From: JBGLNJ01 sp034434835
Lineage (GTDB): Bacteria; Chloroflexota; Anaerolineae; Fen-1058
NCBI GenBank assembly: GCA_034434835.1
Contig: DAOTXX010000099.1
Span: 5,275 to 69,274, forward strand
Direction of reading: 5' to 3'
Length of the DNA: 64,000 nt
Part shown: positions 20,001 to 26,131 of the stretch, in pieces
Position numbering within the stretch: the first letter of the stretch is position 1
How the letters are laid out: each line of letters begins with the position of its first letter
Program-made: the position numbers and the translations under genes
Notes under the pieces: model-generated
What the model was told of the DNA's origin: nothing
What the model saw: the letters and a program-made list of their open reading frames with translations, nothing else
The model's database searches: none

Positions 20001-21689
20001 GACCTGTTTGGACAGGCCAGCGTGTGGAGCAAGGCCCGCACGTTTGTCATAGATTCCCGTCCGCCCGACGTCACGCTCGACCTGGCGGCCAGCCACCTCG
20101 ACGTGAGCAACGTGATCGGGTCGAGCGACTATCCGCTGTACGGGCAGATCGCCGACAATCGCGGGCTGGGCGGGCTGGACGTGTGCGTGGACGGCCGCTG
20201 CGCTCCGGCGCAACTGTGGCTGAGCGGCGGCGATACGGTTCACCTGTACGACGATGAGCCAACGGCGCCCATCGCCATCAACAGCGGCACGGCGTGTGGG
20301 GGCAGCCCCATCGTCCGCACCTTTAATGTGACGGATAGCTTTGTCCTCGGCGACGTGAGCGTGGGTCTGGATATCGAACACGCGCGCCGCGACGACGTTC
20401 AGGCCGAGCTGGTCTCGCCCTCCGGCACGCGCGTCCGCCTGCTCTACCACAGCGGCGTCACCGGCACATTCTGGGCCAACTATGACGTATCGCTGAACGA
20501 CGTGGCCTCCACCGCCTACTCAGCCGGAGGCGGCGACGACCCGGCTGCGGCTTACTATGATCGCCCGGCGCGTCCCAACAAACCCCTGCAAGCCTTTTAC
20601 GGCGAAAACGTGACCGGCACCTGGACGCTTTCGATCTGCGATCTGATCCCGTCCGCGGGCGACGGATTGTATCACCGCAGCCAGTTGCGGCTCCAGCCGC
20701 GCGATACGGCAGCCCTCTCCGGCGACTGGACGTTCATGGTGCGCAACGGCAAGCCGATGGACTGGGTCACGCAGACCGTCTCGCTCTATGGCGAGGACCG
20801 GGTCGGCAACCGGACGATCGATCCGTTGATCTTTGACGTCATCGTAGATAACGTGCCGCCGGTCATCACGACGACTCAACTGGCGAGATCGCTGGGGCTG
20901 ACGCTGACCGTGTCGGCGCTGGCCGGGACCGTCAGCGATGGCGGCGGGGTGGCAGGCGTGTTCGTCACGGTCTGGGCGCCGGAGGGCGTCTATCGAGACG
21001 CAGCCGTGTTGAGTGGCAACTCGTGGAGCTATGACCTGCATCCGATCTCTATCGGGATGCATCGCTTGCAGGTCACGGCGATTGACCGGGCGGGCAACGT
21101 CGCCACGACCGAGGTCTTTGAGATCGAGATCAGGCCCATCACGTACACCTATCTGCCGATCGTGATGCGAAACTATGTGTCTGCCCCAGACCTGATCGTC
21201 GAAGACATTATCGCCACCCCCAATAACGTCCAGGTGGTCATCAAGAACTGGGGCAATGCTCCTGTCCAAAACGATTTTTGGGTGGACGTTTACATCGCTC
21301 CGCACACGGAGCCTACTGGAGTCAACCAGAGTTGGGACGATTTGGGCAGCCAGGGGCTGGTGTGGGGCGTGACGGACAGCGCGCTGCCGGCGCTCGCCCC
21401 GGGCGGCGTCATCACCCTCACGGTGGGAGACGCCTACTACTGGCCGAGCCATAGCCGCGTCTCCTGGCCGCTGGCAGTGGGCACGACGGTCTATGCCCAG
21501 GTGGACTCGTTCAACCCGGCTACGACCTATGGCGCGGTGTTGGAAAACCACGAGATCATGGGCGAGGACTATAACAATATTGACATGGCAGAGGTGAGTG
21601 CGACCGGGGTCAGTGGAGCGATGGAGGTTTTGCCTCCGGCTTCAGACGATCGCTTGCCGCGGGCTGACCATCTGCCGCGTCGGCCATGA
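5055..21689 (+). CDS. Giant secreted or surface multidomain protein (5544 residues)
   Basis: The start at 5055 has AAGGAG just upstream and begins a clear signal peptide (MKRHPSLRLFFVLAAALLC..); the longer frame from 4863 lacks both. In order: an unassigned N-terminal domain; two membrane segments (about 294-336) and a short coiled coil; thrombospondin type 3-like DxDxDG calcium repeats (about 400-535); a strongly hydrophobic block (about 1235-1390); a second DxDGDG block (about 1650-1770); six LamG/concanavalin-like domains between about 1895 and 3710; LVIVD beta-propeller repeats (about 3850-4145); Ig-like segments; a proprotein-convertase P-domain (about 5075-5215); a YLPIVMR motif (Tyr5366); and a CARDB-like tail. 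Adhesion or extracellular polymer binding is inferred from domain types. It is probably co-transcribed with the small secreted protein at 21755. Confidence 0.85.
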   Translation: MKRHPSLRLFFVLAAALLCAAVLMPQGSRARPLSAQEEVQSAWQRAQQAGAYRFATEIVQTTHPAPKLVNVGRGSRQDTLRIEGETSLPNRTLRMTLWQEGGSALNARDGVEVRVEGDRAYGRPPGGTWEEIPDFSGAFAPGNDLLAYLAGAKNIRREARSEEGEPFAPRYTLYSFDVDGPAFATYLRDQMERYLIEKGELPAGLSLETSSLYRGVTGQGQIWIDDDGLPLRLTVHVKYPPEENGDQVEAQIQTDFSGFDRQRLAASRPWTERVIGALGLPRTPENWQRAGWQAGVMLGCVGLVLVLVTGGRSKKVYAVLVVTLILSMVVAPLLQSHQAAAFMDRQAARQAALEQEQKAQAVARDLQDQLTMSNWDPLRDPLAAQASGAGASGMTVGVTCTDDEKVKDTDKDGLSDCQERQYQTNLNNPDTDGDGLLDSWEVLRLGTEPGQKDSDGDGIPDGAEVRGFDYGGRHWYLDPNSVDSNNDGRPDTLECPGLGTTSQTCPDTDRDGTPDLFDRDDDNDGVPDRIDTAPTTVVGKTTPFNRERPFELVVNGLQANYPVLVDVQLRPVITDHLTYALNVLDWPSGDEDGQVQRRRNNDSTFATHLSAQDANNDPRTKNGDLRLIPMLEVELAGNDIPLPLTTTLRARVQAQGVDTSWPITTQPPVLTTWLSATVNLSQVGSNTRLDFQLQGTSPVTAEIYTGTCNGGVLDVSLGAVSNGGNATVTGRNLLTLADGAHVIVLKAAGHTAACATLADVPNGPYKDKMIDAEPLRAYGASARDLGDGRVTLLVPLNIVADETGGGRAAFGARVPYLPRGASLGAAQKVRVVWLVQMLTDYCRPMPPGSEETQETWCKYKESWVLDNTQLVHTYYDDWYITGLSVREDHGTDVAIAWEDPAAESQANRQYDDWLWLMALGLEQTYLTGRDQDGYKLRDIGVVTQTNGITVADTSIAGRFDAPLAPSVTITDRLGVPLTATLQVATFSYPQQDYVAYVMMTETVKILENNFTAYKDQGADAPTLLFLRDERYRAAELGMGGLATVSGAQVTFNLAGRPVETQASMSWAPYRYQNGRWQSYPLAEYWDKMYGRFASRFPEDPRLPADWRKDVQVGQITLAQAYYLSMMQGRVGLVAVGEQALPSGAPPTDTEVTQKIGDTLDVTGDVFAAINDNLSEPLVEWLAPRLPGAKLPPGVTPQTLSLKAIGESIRQGVSDKIAAIKALRTATWKQRAEFAGSAAIVIGTVAALSLGIASAVTSGRTQYILSVVGGAISSVLAVVSLVKVYRAASAAGWLKGMNLAANQIRKGAKIAGVVGTIIAAAVAIGVMIATIVMGPQTTEAVLTAIAVAIGAIIAAVILFAISLIPVVGQLIVAIIGAIDALVALVCAAAGWEGKYADAFCGGISGLMASYFTPYGYNVMVDIAEEGRFQLAAPFDYTFLHPEQGIAVGNELQFTAAVTNAIQFTTFPPDWKALAYAWQWNELVLRSSTFQYRWQAEEKDIHQNIERGTQSPSWTAAEWTKRFPFLTHKLYALASPTGDNAPLNQPGINQPLQLFLAEGYALPAQECILIPLPTVLVAPSLIPVCWVRADKGTNHTDLGKIFAFDVFPATLDEFYQATPKDGGYSLAWGQNTAITSTAPGGASLVFKRQLDFDGDGLRNAAVGGADPDDSKWDTDGDGLSDLYESQHRSDPARFDTDGDGLNDAEETRLRTDPTRQDSDGDGLTDKEEVDGWEFVYAFDAGGNQLRTWVTSDPLDTDTDGDGLPDLKEKAFGLNPRVVSDPNVLGLESKVTEIGVAHNPNDLVVRGGDTLRYTSTVENKLDSRFAQGLFSLSSSAPAVLNAAGVPPVQFVLNPHQQATLSGTLGVTSTSASQPVSLTQVAGALITDWREQSNFAEMWLPLNEGASAVQFADHSGNVPLRNATCSGSTCPTSGVPGYLGNGVRFDGSDDRLVVQDSPGFDFGTGGLTIAMWVNKTNSGRGSLLSWRNVQDNLDVYVDGTTLKVDLWVDWVGETVVSNGGTVGLNEWHHVAVVRDGAGNWTTYIDGIPRGSGTSAADLNRVDPGTPIWLGAGNSGYGIPVYAFGGSMDEVYIYRRALTPEEVAALYGRPVLRLQMEGPYVYADSSGFNNSAICSNPLCPTEAGITGNAARFDGRDYLVVPSRPSLNLSNGKFTIAAWMYPATTGDGSYDNHVQGIWGRYDGLADTALGTDVSSSVPTLLRIGRTLRFGFGNGSGWTRCDFANVLTLNDWNHVAVTYDASQASLYVNGALKGNCGMTGAPRSGDFYVGRASDRGLFTFFGLRSEVEGPDCGSHNEYSVRVDGQEIKYCGSMDTGDGCGYSDDPDWSKNPYVANYRNSLTLSVYELDYPREGGEAGCGGDDHMSPDAIISTADPSQIDYWQDFYDPPYDPNASEKDNNKKDRVQLRIKRDNPSIPFRGRLDELIIYKRPLDAAEVNELYLSTFTALHLRLDDAPGTNSLENAVDLSKQSNATCSGSACPTTGVSGRMNQAALFDGVDDGLYTQVRIEQSSAQAAARGTTLMAWVYPASTSAGFHQVLSSDNGGYDWSLLRNGNVWAVFNGTDTNALNTSASVDVNRWQHIAVVFLPGFGTFFYKNGALVQQWGTLSYDTSASSIVVGRNPSGGQHFDGRIDDVRIFNTALSDADVQRMFRAAPVFQMHLDDPLGATTFRDDANGNNGACSGNACPTAGEAIRGQIGTAAAFDGVNDVVTVADNALLDLSQFTLGAWVMPTNIKTVQQTLLDKDSNYRLFISPRSMTATLSFQAPCGTWRTVNAQAPLMQNQWNHVMATYDGTTARLYVNGYEQGRLAVSGPACANAQPLRFGSGFAGRLDEVTLYDHALSPFEVRDIFLYQGKWVESRYSQNILVDNDWPFSTLRSYTSTFPYLQNRDTVMHVEAHEPTSAIARVELGVRKDGQASYTWTAAPACLDAAGDTAFCPTFTPSGDGRYLLQTRATDVVSHTETPTRTYTLYVDGTPPQVGFDSLEANSFLSATLHPSQRNVWVVHLSGTIADPSLPGGYPGSGVQTDTVRVSLSRITRWAGNDSTTAPMRPGDQLATVSGNTWTIDYQIWDPQPSGIYSITIQAADRAGNQRAARWEENYGGSPPVIVPRIFSVDATAPATNLEVGVPAMVTDTAWLRGNATDDPVPVVVTYTVGSDSGETGVSIYCGDPAQEIEILHHAAVYTQPASFEWSGLASRNDYCWVSITNTIGANVVTGTARVCGEAVASWTPSAGASALIQFDVRSDACGPYYHTAGVCQVQTEFVPNTPGTTYYNERPLAGTALYVPFEDRPDVNGALRFQDQSAQRMVGDCQGAGCPAVGATGHLGNAARFDGRDDSVRFDSFGAFTMTTISAWVQRTGATRARETIVSYKGVGNCGAMLSLNEDGRSQYPRFAVNVGGVWQSVQALQQIPLNTWVHLAGAYDGQTIRLYRDGQQVASAAAPGAMQQCSASTTIGSNLSQNAEFFPGLIDEVRVLDRALSAPEVKTLYLGSGPVLALPFDQAWVVTGTVLSDVSGWGQQARLNAGAGDEVNKATTGAVGPYALEFDGVNDHVLIPGGINLANISFTAAFWARRDSVGRFDLAISQGNRNLDRGLHIGFRDTNRFTCAFYEDDLDTPAAYTDTEWHHWVCTYEAAGRTRTLYRDGVQVAQDTAGAHYQGTGPLYIGRAFEGIYFDGALDDVRIYPRALSALEIQALAASGWQAASLIGAGTRFAVWDAQPPSGLEGSYRFDVRGQDCYGLVDTSVRSQGAWRGEVDTLAPRVVLTRTTVNGKLRYTATAVDYNLVESGFSSPCGAGVFTVREPFESPWYVALAGQTQNGNERLYRLTAVCDLASVPSLVEAGALNTPGLAQGVAVSGATAYVADGHGGLRVVDISNPQRPRSIGVYPISWPALAVDVAVAGNYAYLVVDDPAGDRLEVIDVSNPGLPQLVGSYSAPTMELGHGITIGGDNGYVHVPANVAGVWGVLILTAAPTPVLVSYLPTVGQPRGVAASGNLAYVTQDSGNMLHIFQTSPITLVLGSYALPAQGWDVAVSGSYAYVADDVAGLQIINISNPVTPTLEASFNTPGLARAVALSGTHALVADGVLGLQMIDVSIPSFPQSVGALDTPGHAVDVAHAGLYAYVADESMGLRAILLQPGPAERVTACDSAGHCSIEAVTLPGPPESARVSILNVPPVLDSTSPFSITGEAVALTSTLRALTLTVDGGIFYTANWPSGALTQTLWATPNWTPTEGSHQVVATVTTWSGGMAVDVADIIVDTLPPAIGIVPTVLTTTHYHPPLLDVTGWVTDVATSLPDVAWRVGGGDWQPTAVVSNTWAGGWYLGGSPDGITFTVRALATDVAGHTTLVTQTVIVDLTPPTPVTLTLHDSSGVVPPGTTVREPTPTLTLTWTAASDGSGVGGYQARWTAQTTATLTTTVTAHGPADLSDPYTAGEAQKVWAGLTSADIYGNSRSQSIGPVYADSPFTPDYLDLLDPAHPQDVYRGWMDSGCSQVGVDRRINRSAPPRATLSAEQRFYATWNSEALRLTWTGANWNMDGDLFIYLDLTAGGAITAYNPYTTVPTIYLPGVTPTMTVGAMAADYLVWVHDEQTASLLRWTGSDWTLESDLAQNAMYQFIAAVNNGQTDLYLPFSLLGIGNPAATALDVVALASEENALQLWAAMPNNNPLNSARIVGAISSDAPAFALSYRYHWAGLGPGVCPNGSLTPGAPQYTDSDLHATLLVEPAGALRGMDAAQLWQWQTLGGDPGDVNWLLGMAESGALVGDGVVVTFTLRVQNQGTVTATGALGDVSSYHALRLPSGTHLPAERRDHQVVNLGNIPPGGETSQTFIGVVDRVTAQGYYAACAGSKPDYACTDYLRRATLEARLHDDAHNISGPALEQLWSRHQADTQPPEFMGVQQPEYVIAAQNNLLVGYAYDDSAVPMVTLTITDLWGVSNQIACPDDTPTDGQWTCAWDTGGVPDGAAYNISVQATDLFGQASVWSKARTFVIDSRPPDVTLDLAASHLDVSNVIGSSDYPLYGQIADNRGLGGLDVCVDGRCAPAQLWLSGGDTVHLYDDEPTAPIAINSGTACGGSPIVRTFNVTDSFVLGDVSVGLDIEHARRDDVQAELVSPSGTRVRLLYHSGVTGTFWANYDVSLNDVASTAYSAGGGDDPAAAYYDRPARPNKPLQAFYGENVTGTWTLSICDLIPSAGDGLYHRSQLRLQPRDTAALSGDWTFMVRNGKPMDWVTQTVSLYGEDRVGNRTIDPLIFDVIVDNVPPVITTTQLARSLGLTLTVSALAGTVSDGGGVAGVFVTVWAPEGVYRDAAVLSGNSWSYDLHPISIGMHRLQVTAIDRAGNVATTEVFEIEIRPITYTYLPIVMRNYVSAPDLIVEDIIATPNNVQVVIKNWGNAPVQNDFWVDVYIAPHTEPTGVNQSWDDLGSQGLVWGVTDSALPALAPGGVITLTVGDAYYWPSHSRVSWPLAVGTTVYAQVDSFNPATTYGAVLENHEIMGEDYNNIDMAEVSATGVSGAMEVLPPASDDRLPRADHLPRRP

Positions 21690-21754
21690 CGATGTGCCGG
21701 GTGCTGCGTGAGGCAAAACTCGCGCAGCACCCGAGCCACTGAGGAGTTGCAAAG

Positions 21755-22234
21755 ATGGAGTACACAGCGCGTCGGCGTTTTGCCTTTGCACTTGTTGCTG
21801 GCATCCTCGCCATGCTGGTGGTGGCGGCGTCGCTGCTCTTGCCCACGCAGTCGGCGCAGGCTGGTCTGCCGCCCCGGCCCACACCTCAGGCCGGGTCCGG
21901 TTCGGATGCGGGCGGAGCGCCCATCGAGTTGCGCGTGCGCTTTGGTCAGGGGGAACAGGCTCGCCGCTGGCAAGAACTGTGGACGGTCGTCCAGTGGCAA
22001 GATACATTCGGCAACTGGCACGATGTCGAAGGGTGGCGGGGCACGCTCGACGAGATCGTGGATGGCGAGGGCAGACAGGTGTGGTGGGTGTATCGAAGGG
22101 ACCTGGGCAAAGGGCCGTTCCGGTGGATGGTTTATCAGAGTCCATCGGGCGGGCTGCTCGTCCGCAGCGAATCATTCCATCTGCCCGGCGCCGATGGGCA
22201 GACCGTGGAAGTGGCTGTGTCGCTCAAGCCCTGA
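21755..22234 (+). CDS. Small secreted protein of unknown function
   Basis: This 159-residue protein has an N-terminal signal peptide (RRRFAFALVAGILAMLVVAASLLL followed by QSAQA-G), a proline-rich linker, and a compact domain rich in Trp (WQELWTVVQWQD, WHDVEGW, VWWVYRR). I do not recognise the family. GAGGAG precedes the start by about 8 bp. It follows the giant protein gene by 65 bp on the same strand, so the two are probably in one operon and may act together outside the cell; this is inference from position only. Confidence 0.75.
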   Translation: MEYTARRRFAFALVAGILAMLVVAASLLLPTQSAQAGLPPRPTPQAGSGSDAGGAPIELRVRFGQGEQARRWQELWTVVQWQDTFGNWHDVEGWRGTLDEIVDGEGRQVWWVYRRDLGKGPFRWMVYQSPSGGLLVRSESFHLPGADGQTVEVAVSLKP

Positions 22235-22514
22235 TAGTTTCCCTGTAGAGTGTTGGCGTTTCTATACCCAACGTGGGCACAATTTGCACTTTTGCGCCGC
22301 GCGTGGCGTAGGGGCAGGCCTTGCGCCTCCCTGAATGGGGGCGACCGCAACCCCCATGCGGGGGCAGGTGGTCGCCCCACCCCTGGCGGTTCACACAAAA
22401 GTCGTGACTACGACCGCCAGATCTGGCACTTGCCAAAGTCCAGTTATTAAAAGTGTCGGAGGCGCGCAGCGAGTGGGAAGCGCGACAACGGGCACAAGAT
22501 CGTTGTGGTAAAAG
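22235..22514. other. Convergent intergenic region with REP-like repeat
   Basis: The two flanking genes converge here. Positions 22308-22367 hold a GGGGCAGG..GGGCGACCGCAACCCCCATGC..CAGG palindromic tract. A related sequence lies in inverse orientation at 45080-45137 (shared CTGCCCCCGCATG.GGGTTGCGG and GGGGCAGGCCTT cores). No gene is seen. Confidence 0.55.
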
Positions 22515-25082
22515 TCACCTCATGACGAGCGGCAAATAGACATCATAACCGTTCACAAAAGCGCGGCGCAGGTAGACGTTGCCTATTCCGTCCGCGATGT
22601 AGGCCTGGTTGACAATGGGCGGTATCAGCGTGCCGGTGGCGGTGACCTGAGCAGCGTAGGTAATGTCAACCACTCCGTTCGCTTCCACTGCCCCGGACCA
22701 GGTGATCGTCTGCCCGTTCACGCCGGGCGCGCTGCCTGAGCTGGACGTCGGGCTGCCCTGTATCAGGAGCAGGGCAGGCAAGGTGTCGGTGAAAGAGACC
22801 GTGGCGCTGACTGTGCCGCTGTTGACCAACTGCACGGTATACGTGATGATCTCCCCCACGGCGGCCTCGTCGGGGGCGACCATCTTGGTCGAGGTAGACA
22901 GGTCGGGGGCCGGCGGAGCCAGCAGCCGGAACACAAACACGTCGTCCGCGCCGCTATAGGTTTTGTACAGGGCGTGCGCGGTAGTGGGAAAGTCTGACGA
23001 ATTGGTTTCGCCGACGACATAGACCCGATTCTGCTCATCCAACGCAATGGCGGTTCCTCCCCCCTCATAGACGTCCCCATTTGTCCCCAGAGCGATGTCG
23101 CAATTGCCATAGAACCCTTCCCAGAGATTTCCTCCCAGGAAAGTGGAATAGAGCAGGTCGGCGGAGCCATTGCCGCCCGGATTCAGTTTGCTGACGAAAA
23201 AGTCAGAGCGCGCGTTACAGTTGCCATCGGTGCCGCAGGTGGCGTCCAAAGCGCCGAAAGTGGTGGGAAAGCCGGGCGCGCCGGTCTTGCCGCACACATA
23301 GACGTGGTGAGCGCTGTCCAGGGCGATGCCGTGGGCATACTCTGCATCATAGTCAACGCCCAAAAAGGTGGAATAGAGCAGATCGGCTGCTCCGTTCCCG
23401 CCGGGATTCAGTCGAAAGACAAAGGCGTCCTCATAGTTCCCCGGCGATTGGCGATCGAAAGCGCCGTCTGTGGTGGGAAAGTCGTTGTTGATAGAGGGAG
23501 CGAACACATTCCCGGTGACGCCGGTCACATAGACGACCCCCGCCGCGTCCACAGCGAGGGCACTGCCCCACTCTGGGAATCCGCCGCCCACAAAGGTGCT
23601 GTACAGGAGGTCGCTTTGCCCCTGACCGGCGGGGTTGAGTTTGACGACAAAAACATCGTCGTTCAGGCCGATGTCAAAGTTGGCGTAGGTGCGCTTGTAA
23701 GCGCCGGGCGTAGTGGGAAAGTCCTGTGAACTCGTATCTCCGGTCAAGTAAACCATACCCTGCGCATCCACGGCAATCGCCAGGCCACGGTCGTCGCCGC
23801 ACTGATCCCCCAGGCCCGGGATCGTGACGTGCGACCCACCCAGATAAGTAGCGTAAAGCAAATTTCCGTCGCCATCCATCTTGAGCACAAAGCCATCCGT
23901 GCAGCCGTTGTGTGTTGAGTCGAAGGGATTCCCTGTCGTCGCAAAATCGCTCGATTTGGTCCAACCGGTCAGGTAGGCGTTGCCGTTCGCATCGAAGGCG
24001 ATGCCACGCGCCGCATCTTCGTCGGAGCCGCCGATGTAGGCGCTAAAGACTGGCGACACGTACACAGCCCCCCGCTTCATCTTGGTGACGAAAGCGTCCG
24101 ACGCGCCACTCAAGGAGGTGCCGCCGGGTTGAGTGGGAAAGTTGCTCGACGTGGTCCAACCGGCGATCCAGACAGCGCGGCTGTCTGCGCCACGGTCCAG
24201 GATATCGCCCTGCCCGGAAAGAGCAAGGTCATAGACCCAGTCATGACCAGAGCCGCCCAGATAGGAGCCAAAGTAGGCTTCCTCTGGGTAAGCCATCTGA
24301 GCGGAGGCAGTGTCACCGGGCGCAGAGACTGTAAAGGGCGCTGTGATCTCGAAGGACTCGGCGGTCATGCGAACGACGGCGGGGTGATCGGTCGGGGGAT
24401 CCCCCGCGACGGCCAACAGCGGGAGGGCCACGTCGCCCAGGAAAGTAGTCAGGCGCACATAGCCCGCCTCCACGACGGCCTCTTCTGCGCCTTCCACCCG
24501 CAGGCGCACGGCGGACAAATCGGCGCCGCCGCGCGCCTCCAGCCGCCACGGTAGAGGCGACCCTTGCGCCTGTTCCATCACCAGATCCACGCCAGGGTAG
24601 AGGTCCACGTAACGCACGCCACCCCAGACGGGCACGTTGACACGCCATCCGGCGGGGTCGCGGCCGTGGTAATAGTGCAACACGGTCTCCTGGCGGTTAA
24701 AGGGGCCCAAGCGGGGGTGCGGGTTGGCGCCGACGAAACTCAACTTCAGGTTGACTGCCCGGCGCGGTTCGGCCCGATCCCGCTTATCGGGGGAGGCCAA
24801 TGTCTCGACGCGGGGGGACTCTACCCTGGTCAGCCACAGCGCGTCCTCCGTCAGCCAAAGTGTGGCAGACCATCCTTGCATCTGGAAGCGAGCGCGGGGA
24901 TCGAACTGACCGACGTTTTCTATGAACCTCACCGGGGAGGGCGAAAGGGTAACTGTGGGCGCCGGTTCCACCGGCTGTGTTCCTCCGACGGTGGCGATGC
25001 TTCCCAGAGAGAGCAGTAAAACGATCGGGGCCGTGATGGCCAAGACCTGAGTTGGGCGTAGCTGAAGCAAACGAGCTTTCAT
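22515..25082 (-). CDS. Secreted SBBP-repeat protein with DUF11 domain and C-terminal YLPLVMR
   Basis: This 855-residue protein starts at 25082, preceded by GGAGG, with a signal peptide-like MKARLLQLRP..ITAPIVLLLSLGSIA. An N-terminal domain (NVGQFDPRARFQ.. to LPLLAVAG) is of the type often found ahead of SBBP beta-propeller repeats. About eight repeats follow with the pattern A.D..G.VY.TG.T.S.DFPTT...D....G..D.FV.KL. Next is a DUF11-like domain (APDEAAVGEIITYTVQLVNSG). The protein ends exactly at YLPLVMR. Such proteins are extracellular and their ligands are unknown. It converges on the giant protein pair. Confidence 0.85.
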   Translation of the reverse strand: MKARLLQLRPTQVLAITAPIVLLLSLGSIATVGGTQPVEPAPTVTLSPSPVRFIENVGQFDPRARFQMQGWSATLWLTEDALWLTRVESPRVETLASPDKRDRAEPRRAVNLKLSFVGANPHPRLGPFNRQETVLHYYHGRDPAGWRVNVPVWGGVRYVDLYPGVDLVMEQAQGSPLPWRLEARGGADLSAVRLRVEGAEEAVVEAGYVRLTTFLGDVALPLLAVAGDPPTDHPAVVRMTAESFEITAPFTVSAPGDTASAQMAYPEEAYFGSYLGGSGHDWVYDLALSGQGDILDRGADSRAVWIAGWTTSSNFPTQPGGTSLSGASDAFVTKMKRGAVYVSPVFSAYIGGSDEDAARGIAFDANGNAYLTGWTKSSDFATTGNPFDSTHNGCTDGFVLKMDGDGNLLYATYLGGSHVTIPGLGDQCGDDRGLAIAVDAQGMVYLTGDTSSQDFPTTPGAYKRTYANFDIGLNDDVFVVKLNPAGQGQSDLLYSTFVGGGFPEWGSALAVDAAGVVYVTGVTGNVFAPSINNDFPTTDGAFDRQSPGNYEDAFVFRLNPGGNGAADLLYSTFLGVDYDAEYAHGIALDSAHHVYVCGKTGAPGFPTTFGALDATCGTDGNCNARSDFFVSKLNPGGNGSADLLYSTFLGGNLWEGFYGNCDIALGTNGDVYEGGGTAIALDEQNRVYVVGETNSSDFPTTAHALYKTYSGADDVFVFRLLAPPAPDLSTSTKMVAPDEAAVGEIITYTVQLVNSGTVSATVSFTDTLPALLLIQGSPTSSSGSAPGVNGQTITWSGAVEANGVVDITYAAQVTATGTLIPPIVNQAYIADGIGNVYLRRAFVNGYDVYLPLVMR

Positions 25083-25166
25083 TGTATACCTCCGGGTCTT
25101 TGCGTGAACAGAGCTCAAGCTGCATTGGGCCTGAGCCTATTCTATCCCAGATCAAGAGAGGACACA

Positions 25167-25301
25167 ATGGCTAAAGCCATGCGAATCAAAGACTATGGCA
25201 AAGTGGCTGCTACCGACTGGTGCTTGTTCCATCTCCCGCCACCCCAGAAACACATCGCAGGCATCCTGGTTTGTGACTTGCCAAACACGAGAGTAAAATA
25301 G
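25167..25301 (+). CDS. Possible 44-residue peptide, uncertain
   Basis: An ATG at 25167 is preceded by AGAGGA and opens a 44-residue frame beginning MAKAMRIKDYGKV. It resembles nothing I know. It lies between a divergent secreted-protein gene and the RraA-like gene. It may be chance or a short leader peptide. Confidence 0.2.
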   Translation: MAKAMRIKDYGKVAATDWCLFHLPPPQKHIAGILVCDLPNTRVK

Positions 25302-25343
25302 AAGGGCCGCGAAGAGGCAAGCCAGTTGAAAAGGATGATGTTT

Positions 25344-26069
25344 ATGATTCGACGTGAGACATTGGACAAGCTGCGCAAGTTTGACACGCCGACGGTCTGC
25401 AACATCATCGAACTGTTCGACGTGCGTCCGCGCAACACGGGATTTATGGACGACCGTATCAGGGCGTGTTTTCCCGAAATGCCGCCCATTGTTGGCTTTG
25501 CGGCCACGGCAACGTTTCGCGCTTCTGCGCCGCCGCGAAGAGGCGATGCTTATTCCAGCACAGAAGCGCAAGTGGAACGCTTTGGCGAACTCTCCGGCCC
25601 GCCGGTCGTCGTCTTTCAAGATTTGGACCAGCCCCCCGTCGCGGCGACGTTCGGCGAAATCATGTGCACCATCTACAAGACTTTTGGCGCACAGGGGCTC
25701 ATCACCAGTGGCGCAGGCCGTGACCTGGATCAGGTGCGGCGGCTTGGCTTTCCGGTCTTTACCCGCGGGACCATCTGCGCGCACGGATATTGCCACATTC
25801 CGCAGATTCACGTCCCTGTGCATGTGGGCGGCATTGCCATCTATCCTGACGACCTGCTCCACGCCGACTGCAACGGCATCACGACCATTCCCATCGAGAT
25901 TGCATCTGAATTGGCCGACATCGGCGACGAGTTTGTCGCGGCTGAGGCCGTCATCCTGAACGGCCTGAGTGAGCCGAGTCTATCTATCAAGCGAGCGGCT
26001 GAGCTGAGGGCCGAATCGCGGGATCGCATTGAAAAGCTGCGTCAGCGCGTCTCCCGCGCCCGAGGTTGA
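25344..26069 (+). CDS. RraA-like family protein
   Basis: This 241-residue protein resembles the RraA / 4-hydroxy-4-methyl-2-oxoglutarate aldolase-like superfamily. Key stretches are FDTPTVCNIIELFD at the N-terminus, the glycine-rich GLITSGAGRDLDQVRRLGFPVF core and the DLLHADCNGITTIP active-site region. Family members range from RNase E inhibitors to metal-dependent aldolases and cannot be told apart here. Several in-frame starts exist (25326 TTG, 25335, 25338, 25344); 25344 is preferred because AAAAGG lies 9 bp upstream. It appears monocistronic. Confidence 0.8.
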   Translation: MIRRETLDKLRKFDTPTVCNIIELFDVRPRNTGFMDDRIRACFPEMPPIVGFAATATFRASAPPRRGDAYSSTEAQVERFGELSGPPVVVFQDLDQPPVAATFGEIMCTIYKTFGAQGLITSGAGRDLDQVRRLGFPVFTRGTICAHGYCHIPQIHVPVHVGGIAIYPDDLLHADCNGITTIPIEIASELADIGDEFVAAEAVILNGLSEPSLSIKRAAELRAESRDRIEKLRQRVSRARG

Positions 26070-26131
26070 CTTGTGTAGAAAATAATCCGGGCCTTTGAAG
26101 CGCCTGAATGGATTGAAAAAGACCATCCATG

